From assembly GCF_009707665.1 (NCBI RefSeq), contig NZ_WLZW01000001.1, positions 1,116,001-1,180,000 of the forward strand: a DNA stretch of 64,000 nt, in the 5' to 3' direction. The notes beneath the pieces are model-generated. The model was not told the DNA's origin. It saw nothing but the letters and a program-made list of their open reading frames with translations, and did no database searches. Shown here piece after piece: positions 7,785 to 17,700 of the stretch (positions are counted from its first letter, which is position 1; each line of letters opens with the position of its first letter). The position numbers were made by a program, and so were the translations under genes. This stretch comes from Planomicrobium sp. YIM 101495 (GTDB lineage Bacteria; Bacillota; Bacilli; Bacillales_A; Planococcaceae).

Positions 7785-9794
7785 TCATGAATTCAACATC
7801 CTGCTTTTCGGTGCTTCCAAGTATTTCTCTTCGAACAAGTTCGGCAGCATCGGTTTGTCATAAAAGTATCCTTGGAACAGCGAGCATTGATGCTTTAGAA
7901 GGAAGTCTACTTCCACTTGCCGCTCCACCCCTTCTGCAAGCACGTCACATTCGATGCTCTTCGCCAAATTGATGATGGAAATCAGCAGTGCTTCCGCTTT
8001 TTTATCCTCCCCAATTTGACGCAGGAAGAACTTATCGATCTTGATTTTGTCAATCGGAAAGCTCGTCAAATAGGAGAGCATAGAAAATCCAGTTCCAAAG
8101 TCGTCGATTGCAACACAAATCCCTTTACTTTGGCACGCTTGCAGATTTTCCAGCACATGTTCCGAGTATGCAAGTTCGACTTGCTCCGTCACTTCCACTT
8201 CCAACAGTTTTGTCGGGATTTGATGCAGATCGATCAAGTCGAAGAAATTCCTGAAGAAAACCGGACTTTCAAGCAACGCCGGAGAGATATTGATCGCCAC
8301 TGTGAAATCCCAGGCATAGCGGCGTCTCCATTCGCTGATCTGCGTGAATAACCGATCCAATAAATGAAGAGTCAGCGGCGCAATGGTTCCGGAACGTTCT
8401 GAGATGGCAATGAACTCTTCCGGTGAAATGAATCCGATTTCCGGATGATTCCATCTTGCCAGCATCTCTACCCCTTTGACTTCATTTGTCGCACCATCGA
8501 TTTGCGGCTGCAGATGGTAATGAATTCCACTATCCTCCGATAAATCCCTCAAACCCGATTCGATGATCGAATGGCGGTTTTGGGACACACGCATTTGAGG
8601 TCGGAAGAAAGCATAGCTGAAGCCCGGTAACTTCTTCGCTTCCGTCATGGCATTTTCCGCAAACGACAGCAAATTATCTAAACTTGTCGTATCGTAAGGG
8701 AAACAACTGATCCCGACGCTCGCAGTGATGTGAACTGACTGGAAGTCATTGATCCACACTTGCTCTTCAAAGATTTTCTCGAGCTTCTCGGCAAAGAGAT
8801 GCAACTTATCGGAAGGTGCAGGCTGCAGTACAATCAGGAATTCATCTCCAACCAACCTGCCGACCTGTATTTTGTCCCCTTCGAGGAGACGAAGCTGTCC
8901 GCTAATATTTTTCAGTACTTCATCGCCTATTTTGTAATGATAGATGGAATTGATCGTTTTCATATTGTCCAGATTCAGGAAATACACTGTGAACTTCTTT
9001 TCCTTCGCGATGAGTTCTTGACACACCTCAAGCATCTTCTGCCTATTCGGCAGCCCTGTCAAGGAGTCGTAATAGGCGAGTTCCTTCAATTTCTTCTCGT
9101 TCTCGATCGATGCTGTAATATCCCGGAAATAAACAGCCAGTCCTCCTTCTGTGATAGGATAGACGCTCACATGGAACCAGCGTCCGAGCGGCTCATAATA
9201 TTCCTCGAAAAAACATTCTTCTTTCGAGGTTAAGGCGATTTTGTATTCGGCAAAAAACCTTGATTCTTCAAATCCTGGGAAAGCGTTCGTAACTTTTCTT
9301 CCGATGACATCCCGACGCTTGATTTCCAATATTTTTTCACCGTTCAGATTCATATAGACGAAGCGCAACTGGCTGTCCAATTGATAGAAGCCATCCCCCA
9401 TCGTCTCCAGCACGCTTTCCGCAGTGGACTGCTCGACCGTATCGAGTGTCACAGCATGAAGGTAAACAAGTGCCACCGCCCCTTCTCCTCCATCTAACTC
9501 AAGGCTCTTCACTTTCGCAGAAAACCATTGAACGTCGCCGTCAGGCAGTGTGAACGGATACACTTGTGAATATTCATGCATTTGTCTGAGCGCAACTTGA
9601 CGAATCGTTTCCATTTCCCGTATCCGGCCTCTGTCTCTGAATTGATTGAAGAAGTTTCCACCGACTACGTATAAATCAGGATCGATTTTGTGCTCTCTGC
9701 AAAAGATTTCCCACCTCTTATTCACTTGAAGGATACGGCCGGAACTATCCACGACAATCGCATTTTCTTCGATCATATTTATCCAACTCCGCAT
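7785..9794 (-). CDS. PAS-PAS-GGDEF(degenerate)-EAL c-di-GMP phosphodiesterase-type protein
   Basis: A 669-residue cytosolic signalling protein: two PAS domains (about 1-115 and 120-225), a GGDEF domain (about 235-395) and an EAL domain (about 410-655). The GGDEF motif reads LVGDEF and the upstream metal-binding position is NLDN instead of DLDN, so cyclase activity is doubtful. The EAL domain keeps EMLARW (EAL reads EML with the catalytic Glu), EVTE, DDFGTG, and AEGVE, all needed for c-di-GMP hydrolysis. The likely role is a PAS-regulated phosphodiesterase with the GGDEF as a GTP-sensing module. The start at 9794 is preferred over the ATG two codons earlier because AAGGGGAG then sits 6 nt upstream. 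Confidence 0.9.
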   Translation of the reverse strand: MRSWINMIEENAIVVDSSGRILQVNKRWEIFCREHKIDPDLYVVGGNFFNQFRDRGRIREMETIRQVALRQMHEYSQVYPFTLPDGDVQWFSAKVKSLELDGGEGAVALVYLHAVTLDTVEQSTAESVLETMGDGFYQLDSQLRFVYMNLNGEKILEIKRRDVIGRKVTNAFPGFEESRFFAEYKIALTSKEECFFEEYYEPLGRWFHVSVYPITEGGLAVYFRDITASIENEKKLKELAYYDSLTGLPNRQKMLEVCQELIAKEKKFTVYFLNLDNMKTINSIYHYKIGDEVLKNISGQLRLLEGDKIQVGRLVGDEFLIVLQPAPSDKLHLFAEKLEKIFEEQVWINDFQSVHITASVGISCFPYDTTSLDNLLSFAENAMTEAKKLPGFSYAFFRPQMRVSQNRHSIIESGLRDLSEDSGIHYHLQPQIDGATNEVKGVEMLARWNHPEIGFISPEEFIAISERSGTIAPLTLHLLDRLFTQISEWRRRYAWDFTVAINISPALLESPVFFRNFFDLIDLHQIPTKLLEVEVTEQVELAYSEHVLENLQACQSKGICVAIDDFGTGFSMLSYLTSFPIDKIKIDKFFLRQIGEDKKAEALLISIINLAKSIECDVLAEGVERQVEVDFLLKHQCSLFQGYFYDKPMLPNLFEEKYLEAPKSRMLNS

Positions 9795-9961
9795 CCCCAT
9801 CTCCCCTTTCGAATCTCCTGGTCTTTAGTTTATCATAACTGATCGGCTTTTGATTTTCCTCCCCATTTTCCATTCTCCTTGCACCACGCTTATCCAATCA
9901 AGTGACTTTCCTTCCCTCACAGCACGCATTCGCTATAATGGAAAACAAAGGGGGCATTACG

Positions 9962-10726
9962 ATGTGTTTGATCGCTTTTCGATTTCAGGATCACCCGAAA
10001 TATAAATTGATTCTAGCAGCCAACCGGGATGAGTTTTACGCACGTCCGACCGCGCCTGCCGATTTCTGGACAGACGAACCTACAATCTTGGCAGGACGTG
10101 ATTTACAGGGCCACGGAACATGGCTCGGCGTCTCGAAGGAAGGACGGATCGCTGCATTGACCAACTACCGGGCGCCCGCCCATATGGCCGCCGGGAAAAA
10201 GACGCGTGGCGCCATTGTGCGCGATTTCCTCATGAGCTCGGATTCACCCGCTGAATATATGGCCAAACTTGTGCCAGAAGATTATGCAGGCTTCAATTTC
10301 CTCTGCGGCAGTGCCGACGAGCTATTCTATTTCAACAACGTGGATGGGCATTCCGAAACGGTCAGCCCAGGAGTCCACGCCCTCAGCAACGCCTTCCTGA
10401 ATACACCGTGGCCGAAAGTCGAAAAGGCGAAAGTCTCAATGAAGACAATCACGGAACAGAACGGTCAGATTAATCCGGATGAACTGTTCGGCATCATGGC
10501 TGACGCAGACCAAGCACACGAAACCACATTACCTGATACCGGTGTCGGACTGGAGCTTGAACGTTCACTCTCTTCCTTATTCATACGCTTGCCTGATTAC
10601 GGCACGCGTTGCAGCACTGTTCTTCTCGTCGAAAACGATGGCACGCTTCATTTCGCGGAACGGCGATATGAGGAAGGCGAGAAGGTCGGAGAGAATCACT
10701 ATATGCTCCAAACACCATCCATTTAA
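9962..10726 (+). CDS. NRDE/TANGO2-family protein
   Basis: A 254-residue NRDE-domain protein, homologous to eukaryotic TANGO2. The family begins MCLI with Cys2, and has the defining motif AANRDEFYARPT near residue 20 plus WLGVSKEGRIAALTNYR. The fold is Ntn-hydrolase-like and Cys2 would be the nucleophile after Met removal. Its biochemical role is poorly known; links to haem or lipid handling come from eukaryotes. The start at 9962 is chosen because AGGGGG lies 7 nt upstream and because Cys must be residue 2; the open frame extends 20 codons further. It stands just upstream of uvsE and may be co-transcribed with it. Confidence 0.9.
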   Translation: MCLIAFRFQDHPKYKLILAANRDEFYARPTAPADFWTDEPTILAGRDLQGHGTWLGVSKEGRIAALTNYRAPAHMAAGKKTRGAIVRDFLMSSDSPAEYMAKLVPEDYAGFNFLCGSADELFYFNNVDGHSETVSPGVHALSNAFLNTPWPKVEKAKVSMKTITEQNGQINPDELFGIMADADQAHETTLPDTGVGLELERSLSSLFIRLPDYGTRCSTVLLVENDGTLHFAERRYEEGEKVGENHYMLQTPSI

Positions 10727-10809
10727 GCGAACCTGCTTATTCCGAGTGATCTTGTCCCTTCTCTATTCCCTTTTGAAGGAAAAACATTCATTGTAAAGGA
10801 GCGTATTTT

Positions 10810-11676
10810 ATGAGACTCGGCTATGCATGTATGAACACTGAATTAAAAACCGTCTTTCGCACAGCCCGGCTTGCGAAGATCGAAAACGAAGGCAATCAGA
10901 AAATCAAAGAATTGACCCTTCAAAACATGAGGACGACATACGAGATCCTTAAGTGGAATCTGCAACACGACATTTATTTCTACAGAGCTTCCAGTTCAAT
11001 CATTCCACTCGCTACACATCCGATAAATGACTGGATTTACTGGGAAGACCCGGACTTTTTGGCAATCGCTTCAACAATCCGTGCTTTTGTCGAAAAACAT
11101 CGGATGCGCATATCGGTTCATCCTGGACAATACACGGTATTGAACTCACCGAAAGCCGAAGTCGTCCGTAAATCCATTTTGGACTTAACGTACCATGACC
11201 GTCTCATCCGCTTGCTTGGTGGAAGGGATATCATCGTTCATACCGGAGGGGCTTACGGAGATAAGGAAGAAGCGAAGAAGCGGTTTGCTGCAACTTATTT
11301 GACGCTGCCAGAAAGCATCCGGGAAGGGCTCCGCCTTGAAAACGATGATAAAACCTTTACCGTTCGGGATGTACTTGATATACATGCACTTTGCGGTGTC
11401 CCGATCTGTTTCGACATTCACCACCACCGCTGTAACTCCGGTGGCGATGCAGTTGATATTTCAGAAGTACTAGCGACTTGGGACGGCTTCGGAATCCCTA
11501 AAATACACATCTCTTCTGGCAAGGAATTTTCGACCGATTTGCGTCACCATTCGCTGATCACAGAAGAGGATTTCGACGAATTGATCCAATTGTTGGCTGG
11601 TGAAGATGCGGATATTATGTTCGAAGCAAAATTAAAGGAGCAGTCTGTACTCCCGTTCCTCAACAGGATAAAATAA
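10810..11676 (+). CDS. uvsE: UV damage endonuclease UvsE
   Basis: A 288-residue UV DNA damage endonuclease, a TIM-barrel metal-dependent enzyme that nicks DNA 5' of cyclobutane dimers and 6-4 photoproducts as an alternative to UvrABC. Diagnostic segments are the N-terminal RLGYACMNTEL, ISVHPGQYTVLNS near 98, DIIVHTGGAYGDK, RLENDDKTF, and FDIHHHRCN, carrying the metal-binding His, Asp and Glu residues. The length is normal for the short bacterial form. AAAGGAG lies upstream of ATG. In spore formers the enzyme often serves spore UV resistance. A strong terminator follows. Confidence 0.95.
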   Translation: MRLGYACMNTELKTVFRTARLAKIENEGNQKIKELTLQNMRTTYEILKWNLQHDIYFYRASSSIIPLATHPINDWIYWEDPDFLAIASTIRAFVEKHRMRISVHPGQYTVLNSPKAEVVRKSILDLTYHDRLIRLLGGRDIIVHTGGAYGDKEEAKKRFAATYLTLPESIREGLRLENDDKTFTVRDVLDIHALCGVPICFDIHHHRCNSGGDAVDISEVLATWDGFGIPKIHISSGKEFSTDLRHHSLITEEDFDELIQLLAGEDADIMFEAKLKEQSVLPFLNRIK

Positions 11677-11696
11677 AATAACATCCCATTCCATTT

Positions 11697-11750
11697 AAAC
11701 AGACGGTCCGGCAAGTGCTATTCAATAGCTCTTGCCGGACCGCCTGTTTT
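11697..11750. terminator. Strong bidirectional terminator
   Basis: A long stem (core CGGTCCGGCAAG/CTTGCCGGACCG, extended by CAG/CTG and an inner ATAGC-type pairing) with TTTT on the plus side. It lies between uvsE and the convergent histidine kinase gene. Confidence 0.9.
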
Positions 11751-11762
11751 CACTTTATCCAG

Positions 11763-13028
11763 TTAATCATAAAAAGCCGGGAAGATGAGCCGGAAACACG
11801 TTCCTTTATTCAACTCGGACTCAATTTCGATCTCTCCGTCCATTTGGCGGATGATGCTATAAGTGACCATCATGCCAAGACCGGTCCCCTTGATTTTGTT
11901 GGAGAAATACGGTTCCCCTATCCGCTTCACTTGTTCTTTCGTCATGCCTACGCCTTCATCCTTCAGCTCGATCCTGATATTTCCTAAAACGAGCGCCGTG
12001 GTAATCCGGAACACACCACCTGAAGGCATCGCCTCAATTCCGTTGCGTAAAATATTGATGATCGCCTGGTGAAACTTTCTCGGATCGCCTTTGATGATCA
12101 ATTCCGTATGCGATTTATCCACATGGAAATCGACATTTTGCCAACTTGCAAATGGATTCATGACTTTCAATACTTGGTCGATTTCGGAATCGACATCGAT
12201 TTTCTCCACTTCGCCGTACGTCGGTTTTGCGAATAAGAGATAATCATCGATGAGCCGCTCTGCTGCCTCGACTTCCTCCAAGATAGTCTCATAGAATTCC
12301 AGTTGCTTCTCACGTGGATAATCTTTCGTCTCCAGCAACTGGACGAATCCTTTGATACTTTGCAGCGGATTACGCAATTCGTGTGACACAGATGCCGCAA
12401 AGTGGCTAACGGTCTCGAGCTTCTCGTGTTTCATGACAGTGTTCAACAACATTTCCTGCCTGCCGAAATGCTCGATCAAAAGGGCCGTCACAATGATCAG
12501 CACCCCTTGATTCAAGATGATCATCGTCCAGATCCCCATCATTTCATGAAGCTCATGACCAAAGAAAATATATCCGCTCAACATATTGAACAGTAAGGAA
12601 AAAATGGAAATGACAAATACTAGAACCGCCTTATTTAAGCGGTTAATCCGCATGTATAGCGGGCGAAGAAATGGTACGATCAATGCAATCAGGAATAGAT
12701 TGGCGATCGCGATATACATTCCATCCCCGCCAATGAGGATTCGGACCATTGCTGAAACAATGAACAAAGTGGCGCTGACCGCAAAGCCGCCGTATAGTGC
12801 ACCGACGATCATCGGCACTTGGCGCAAGTCGAATATATATTCCTCTGCAAGGATTTGATATGGAAACAATAGGCACAGAACGATGGAGATCGAAAACATG
12901 ATCGTCAGCTTGATGCGGTGACTGACGAAATAATTTCGGGTTCCTGCTGTCGAGAACACTTGATAGATAATGATCGGAAATATAATGAAGAAGATATTAT
13001 TGATCATTCCAGTAACCATCACTTGCAC
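11763..13028 (-). CDS. 5TM sensor histidine kinase (KinB/LytS-type sensor domain)
   Basis: A 421-residue membrane histidine kinase. The N-terminal 190 residues hold about six hydrophobic helices arranged like the 5TM-5TMR sensor of LytS and sporulation kinase KinB. HisKA follows with VSHELRNPLQSIKGF (phospho-His near 220) and then a HATPase with INILRNGIEAMPSGG, DEGVGM and GTGLGMMV. The ELRNPLQ plus NxxxNAxEA style is that of Bacillus KinA-E kinases and NtrB-like kinases. No response regulator is adjacent, which also fits an orphan phosphorelay kinase. The start at 13028 (GTG) has AGAAGGAG 8 nt upstream; an in-frame GTG 9 bases earlier overlaps the ribosome site. Confidence 0.88.
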   Translation of the reverse strand: MQVMVTGMINNIFFIIFPIIIYQVFSTAGTRNYFVSHRIKLTIMFSISIVLCLLFPYQILAEEYIFDLRQVPMIVGALYGGFAVSATLFIVSAMVRILIGGDGMYIAIANLFLIALIVPFLRPLYMRINRLNKAVLVFVISIFSLLFNMLSGYIFFGHELHEMMGIWTMIILNQGVLIIVTALLIEHFGRQEMLLNTVMKHEKLETVSHFAASVSHELRNPLQSIKGFVQLLETKDYPREKQLEFYETILEEVEAAERLIDDYLLFAKPTYGEVEKIDVDSEIDQVLKVMNPFASWQNVDFHVDKSHTELIIKGDPRKFHQAIINILRNGIEAMPSGGVFRITTALVLGNIRIELKDEGVGMTKEQVKRIGEPYFSNKIKGTGLGMMVTYSIIRQMDGEIEIESELNKGTCFRLIFPAFYD

Positions 13029-13070
13029 CCAGCTCACTCCTTCTATCCATTCATTTCCATTATACAGAAA

Positions 13071-13565
13071 TCATCTTGAACAACTAGAGTTATTTTCCAA
13101 TTCCTTTCTAATTTTGTTCAAAAGTCTTTCTCGCCGCTTTTTCATTCCAGCCAATGTCAAAGAACTTTCCTGTGCCAATTCTGCGACCGACACACCATCG
13201 ATAAAAAGCGACTCGAGCAAACTTTGTTCATGCTGACTCAACTGACACTCGTCGAGCCAATCCGGCAGATGATCCTCTACAGGTTCTTTCGCAGCGAACG
13301 CTTCCAACACATCATCCCCAACACCTACCATCTTTTCACTGACCTTCGCCTCTTTTTTCAAATCGTCGAGCATTGCGCCATACATGCTTCGATAAGCGAA
13401 TGGCGCGAATGACCCTCGCTCTTCCTCATAACGGAGCCATGCCTGCCAAAGAGCAATCGCCGCTGTCTGCCGGAAGCATGCAAAGTCACGGTAAATATGG
13501 AGCTTCCGGATGATCGCTGACGCCATCGGTTCATATTGCTTCCAAACTTGTTCAAACTGATCCAT
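13071..13565 (-). CDS. Sigma-70 family RNA polymerase sigma factor (short)
   Basis: A 164-residue protein with the layout of a small alternative sigma factor. Region 2-like sequence is at about 5-75 (WKQYEPMASAIIRKLHIYRD, then FRQTAAIALWQAWLRYEEERGSFAPFAYRSM, like the sigma region 2.1-2.3 helices). A region 4 helix-turn-helix lies near 115-155 (HEQSLLESLFIDGVSVAELAQESSL). No anti-sigma gene is adjacent. The start at 13565 has AAGGA 6 nt upstream; the frame is open 26 codons further without support. It lies 42 bp upstream of the 5TM kinase on the same strand, so they may be co-transcribed. The regulon is unknown. Confidence 0.75.
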   Translation of the reverse strand: MDQFEQVWKQYEPMASAIIRKLHIYRDFACFRQTAAIALWQAWLRYEEERGSFAPFAYRSMYGAMLDDLKKEAKVSEKMVGVGDDVLEAFAAKEPVEDHLPDWLDECQLSQHEQSLLESLFIDGVSVAELAQESSLTLAGMKKRRERLLNKIRKELENNSSCSR

Positions 13566-13915
13566 CGTTAGTCCTTCTGAACGTTCGTTGTATTCCCGGG
13601 TACAGCCATCATAGCGAGCCAGAAAAAATTTCTCAGAATCCATTTGAAGGACTTCCCATACAAATGCTGTAAGTTCAGACCTCCCATTTCATCAGCAAAC
13701 CCATATGCAGCAAAGTTTCGGCCATAATTCCAAGTACCGTCCCACCTGTCTTCAGGATGTAATCTTTCCACCTTTTTCTCGCTGATTCCATCGCCACGAA
13801 ACTGACACAAAATGTGAGCACCAACAAATTGACAACGTCGGGGCGAAAGACGTAAAGTAAGCTCGTGACCAAGTGTCCACTATTAATGACCGACCAGTTC
13901 GCAGGAGGAGGAAGA
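13566..13915. other. Divergent intergenic region
   Basis: About 350 bp between the sigma-like gene and the TetR gene. Apart from the doubtful small open frame on the minus strand I see no RNA gene, repeat or clear hairpin. Promoters for both flanking units should lie here but I could not assign them confidently. Confidence 0.5.
13675..13878 (-). CDS. Possible small membrane protein (doubtful)
   Basis: A minus-strand open frame upstream of the sigma-like gene. Its last 68 or so residues contain two plausible hydrophobic helices (LLYVFRPDVVNLLVLTFCVSFVAM and, after a basic ESARKRWKDY stretch, a second one around GGTVLGIMAETLLHMG), which is protein-like. I see no convincing ribosome site for any start, and the 5' end would lie close to the TetR gene. 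The coordinate given is a TTG near 13878 and is a guess. It could equally be non-coding spacer between the two divergent units. Confidence 0.25.
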   Translation of the reverse strand, partial: GHLVTSLLYVFRPDVVNLLVLTFCVSFVAMESARKRWKDYILKTGGTVLGIMAETLLHMGLLMKWEV

Positions 13916-14743
13916 ATGGACAAAAAGCAACAATTACTGTATGAAGCGATGCAACTGTTCTCTTCCAAAGGCTTTCACCAAACATCGGTTCAGGAAATCG
14001 CTGCAAGTGCCGGCATTTCGAAAGGTGCTTTCTATAAGCATTTCCAATCGAAAGAACAGCTATTCATCGAAATCCTGAAATTTTGCCAATCGGAGATTTC
14101 CCATATTCTCCTTCATCCGGAATTCATCGAAGGTTTCTCGAAAAAAGAGAACTTCGTGCACGTGCTGGAAATTCAAATCCGCAAAACGTTAGCAAATAAA
14201 GAATTTTTCATCATGGCTTTCATGGATCATCCGAAAGAGCTGTTGAAAGAAACCGAAGAATTGATGCACGACATGCGAGAGATGCAAAAGATCTTTTACA
14301 GGGAAAATTTAGAAGCGATCTACGGCCCGCGTATCCAGCCGTTTTTGGCAGATTTAGTCGTCTTGTTCGAAGGCATGCTGAACGGATACATTGGACATCT
14401 TATCTTAGAGGACTACAACCTGGAGCCGAAACGCCTGGCAACATCGCTCGTTGAATATATCGAAGCGGTCGTCGCAAGGCTCGATTCATTGGAGCCGTTA
14501 TTGCAGCCGATTACTAGTGAAGTCTCAAAATCCACGCAGTTGTTCGATTTACTCGAAATGAGATTGAGCCACGCCGGTTTTTCAGAGAACACGAAGCAAT
14601 CCATCAGCCTATTAAAAGAGGAAGCGGAGCAATCACAGCCGCGCATCTTTTTATTGGAAGCATTATTTACTTATTTGCACCAGGAGGACCGCCTCCAACC
14701 AGAACTCGGACAGCTAAAGAACATCATTTTAAAAGGAGTGTAA
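13916..14743 (+). CDS. TetR/AcrR-family regulator (YerO-like)
   Basis: A 275-residue TetR-type repressor, longer than the usual 190-220. The N-terminal helix-turn-helix is canonical: LLYEAMQLFSSKGFHQTSVQEIAASAGISKG then FYKHFQSKEQLF. The C-terminal half is a ligand/dimer domain with about 80 extra residues. A long TetR immediately upstream of an RND pump is the same arrangement as yerO-swrC in Bacillus subtilis, so it likely represses the pump until an amphipathic drug or lipopeptide binds. The start at 13916 has GGAGGAGG directly upstream. The stop is 3 bp from the pump start, so the two are translated together. Confidence 0.9.
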   Translation: MDKKQQLLYEAMQLFSSKGFHQTSVQEIAASAGISKGAFYKHFQSKEQLFIEILKFCQSEISHILLHPEFIEGFSKKENFVHVLEIQIRKTLANKEFFIMAFMDHPKELLKETEELMHDMREMQKIFYRENLEAIYGPRIQPFLADLVVLFEGMLNGYIGHLILEDYNLEPKRLATSLVEYIEAVVARLDSLEPLLQPITSEVSKSTQLFDLLEMRLSHAGFSENTKQSISLLKEEAEQSQPRIFLLEALFTYLHQEDRLQPELGQLKNIILKGV

Positions 14744-14746
14744 CCA

Positions 14747-17700
14747 GTGAAACAAATCATCAACTTTTCCTTGAACAATAAATTCGCAGTTTGGATATTG
14801 ACGTTCATGGTTGTCGTAGCAGGATTATTCTCAGGTTTGACGATGAAGCAAGAGTCGATCCCGAACATCACATTACCTGCATTGACAGTCATCACCGTTT
14901 ATCCAGGAGCCGCGCCTGAAGAAGTCGCGGATGAAGTGACGATTCCACAAGAAGCAAGATTACAGAACCTTGCCGGACTGGAGACGATCACCTCTTCTTC
15001 CATGGCGAATGCCTCCTCATTGCAGCTCCAATTCTCATTTGAAACGGATATGGATGAAGCAGCAAGTGAAGTGGAAGACGCACTCGGTGAAGTCGGCTTG
15101 CCTGATAGCGCACAAGAGCCGAGCGTCATGCGTATCAGCCTTGACGCACTTCCCGTCTTGACATTGAGCGCCAGCAGCGCGGGCAACTCGATCGAAGAAT
15201 TGACGGAAATCGTCGAAACTGAAGTATTGCCTGAATTCCAAAGCATCGATGGCATGCAGGACGTCCAGATCACTGGGCAACAAGTCCAAAGCGTGTCCAT
15301 GCAGTTGAACGAAGAGCAAATGGCCCAATACGGCCTAACGGAAGAAACGATCACTCAATTGATCCAAGCTTCCAATATCACGTTCCCTCTTGGCTTGACG
15401 AATTTCGACGGAGAACTGAAGAACCTCGTCATCGACGGGAACTTCGCAACAATCGATGACCTGCGCAACCTGCAGATCCCAGCTGTACCTGCTGGAGCAC
15501 CTGGAGCTGACGCTGGCGCACCGGGGGGACAATCACCTGGCGCTGGCATGGAAGCACCTGAAGGAACTCCGCCTGGCGGAGAACTCGCTGCTCCGGCACT
15601 GCCGACCGTTCCACTGAGCGACTTGGCAGAAATCGAAGTGGTCAGTGAAGCAGAGTCCATTTCACGAACAGACGGCGAACAATCGATCGGGATCCAGATC
15701 ATCAAAGCTCCCGATGCCAACACGGTTGAAGTCGTCAACAAAGTGAAAGATGCAGCAACACAGCTTGAAGAAGACTTCGGCATCACGCTCACATCAACAT
15801 TCGACCAGGCTGAACCAATCGAACAATCGGTTGAGACGATGCTGTCAAAAGCATTGTTCGGTATTTTGTTTGCGATCGTCATCATTCTCTTGTTCTTGAG
15901 AAGCTTTAAAACGACATTCATCGCAGCGATCTCGATCCCGTTGTCGCTTCTCATGGCGATTTTCCTGTTGGATCAGCTTGATATCACACTCAACATCATG
16001 ACGCTCGGCGCGTTGACGGTCGCGATCGGCCGGGTCATCGATGACTCGATCGTCGTCATTGAAAACATTTATCGCCGAATGTCATTGCCTGGCGAAAAAC
16101 TGCGCGGCAAAGAATTGGTTCGCGAATCAACACGCCAAATGTTCATCCCGATCTTCTCATCTACGATTGTCACGATCGCAGTATTCCTACCGCTAGCACT
16201 TGTCAGCGGACAGATCGGCGAATTGTTCCTGCCATTCGCACTTGCTGTTGTCTTTGCATTGTCCGCTTCCCTTCTTGTCGCGATCACGATCGTACCGCTT
16301 CTAGCGCATACGATGTTCGGCAAGAAATTGCAGGCACTTGATGAAAAAACACAGAAGAATGCTGAACACAAACCTGGCAAACTGGCTGCTTCATACGAAC
16401 GTATTCTTGAATGGGCGTTGAACCATAAGGTCATTACATTCGGTAGCGCAACAGTTCTTCTCGCAGCCAGCTTCTTCCTTCTTCCGGTGATCGGCGTTTC
16501 CTTCCTGCCTGAAGAAGAGCAAAAAGTCGTCATTGCGACGTACAGCCCGGATCCGGGTCAATTGCTTGAAGATGTAGAACAAACTGCTCTTGATGCAGAA
16601 ACGATGATTAGTGAACGCGAAGGCGTCACAAGCTATCAATACTCACTCGGCGGCGACAATCCGATGAGTGCAATGGGCGGCGGCGGAGACAATTCTGCAT
16701 TGTTCTTCATTGAATATGATAGTGAATACGAAAACTTCGATGGCGAAAGCAAGCGCCTGATTGAAGAATTGAACGCTTCAGCCGAAGCTGGCGAGTGGGG
16801 GTCACTCGATTTCACTTCGATGGGCGGCAACAACATGGAGCTCTTCGTATACGGCAACAACCTTGAAGATCTGCAAACAGCAATCGACCAGATCCAGCCG
16901 GTACTTGAACAGCACGAAGAACTTGAAAACATCGAATCCGGTTTGAACGAAGCCTACGATCAATACACGTTGGTTGCAAATCAAGAAGCACTTAGCCAAA
17001 ACGGACTAACGCCTGCCCAGATCGGCATGGCCCTCAGCAGTCAAAGTGAAGCGCCTGTCTTGACGACGGTCCGCAACGATAACAAAGACTTGGATGTTTA
17101 CATTGAAGTCGAAGAAGCGGAATATGCCAGCATCGACGAAGTAACGGATGTCCAAATTCCGACGGCTCTTGGTACAACTGTTTCCATCGGTGACGTCGTC
17201 GACATCGAAGAGGGGAAATCGCCAGACACGATTACACGTCGTGACGGCAAGATCTACACTTCCCTATCTGCTGAAATTCTTGGCAACGACCCGACGACTG
17301 TCACAAGCGAAATCGACAAAGAAATCCAAGAACTCGATCTCCCTAGCGGTGTCACTGTCGATTATGGCGGAATCACTGAACAGATCAACGAGTCCTTCAC
17401 TCAACTCGGACTTGCGATGCTCGCAGCGATTGCGATTGTCTACTTTGTCCTAGTGGTTACATTCGGCGGAGCACTTGCTCCATTCTCGATCCTGTTCTCC
17501 TTACCGTTCACGGTCATCGGGGTACTGGTCGCACTATGGATCACAGGTGAATCATTGAGTGTCAACGCATTGATCGGAGTATTGATGCTGATCGGTATCG
17601 TAGTCACGAACGCCATCGTACTGATCGACCGCGTCATCCACAAGGAAAAAGAAGGCATGACGACGCGCGCTGCTTTGATTGAAGCTGGCGGTACACGTCT

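Noticed and set aside
15355-15954. A 199-codon minus-strand frame rich in Pro, Gly, Ala and Ser.
   Set aside because: Antisense shadow of the Gly/Ala/Pro-rich loop of the RND pump; no ribosome site.
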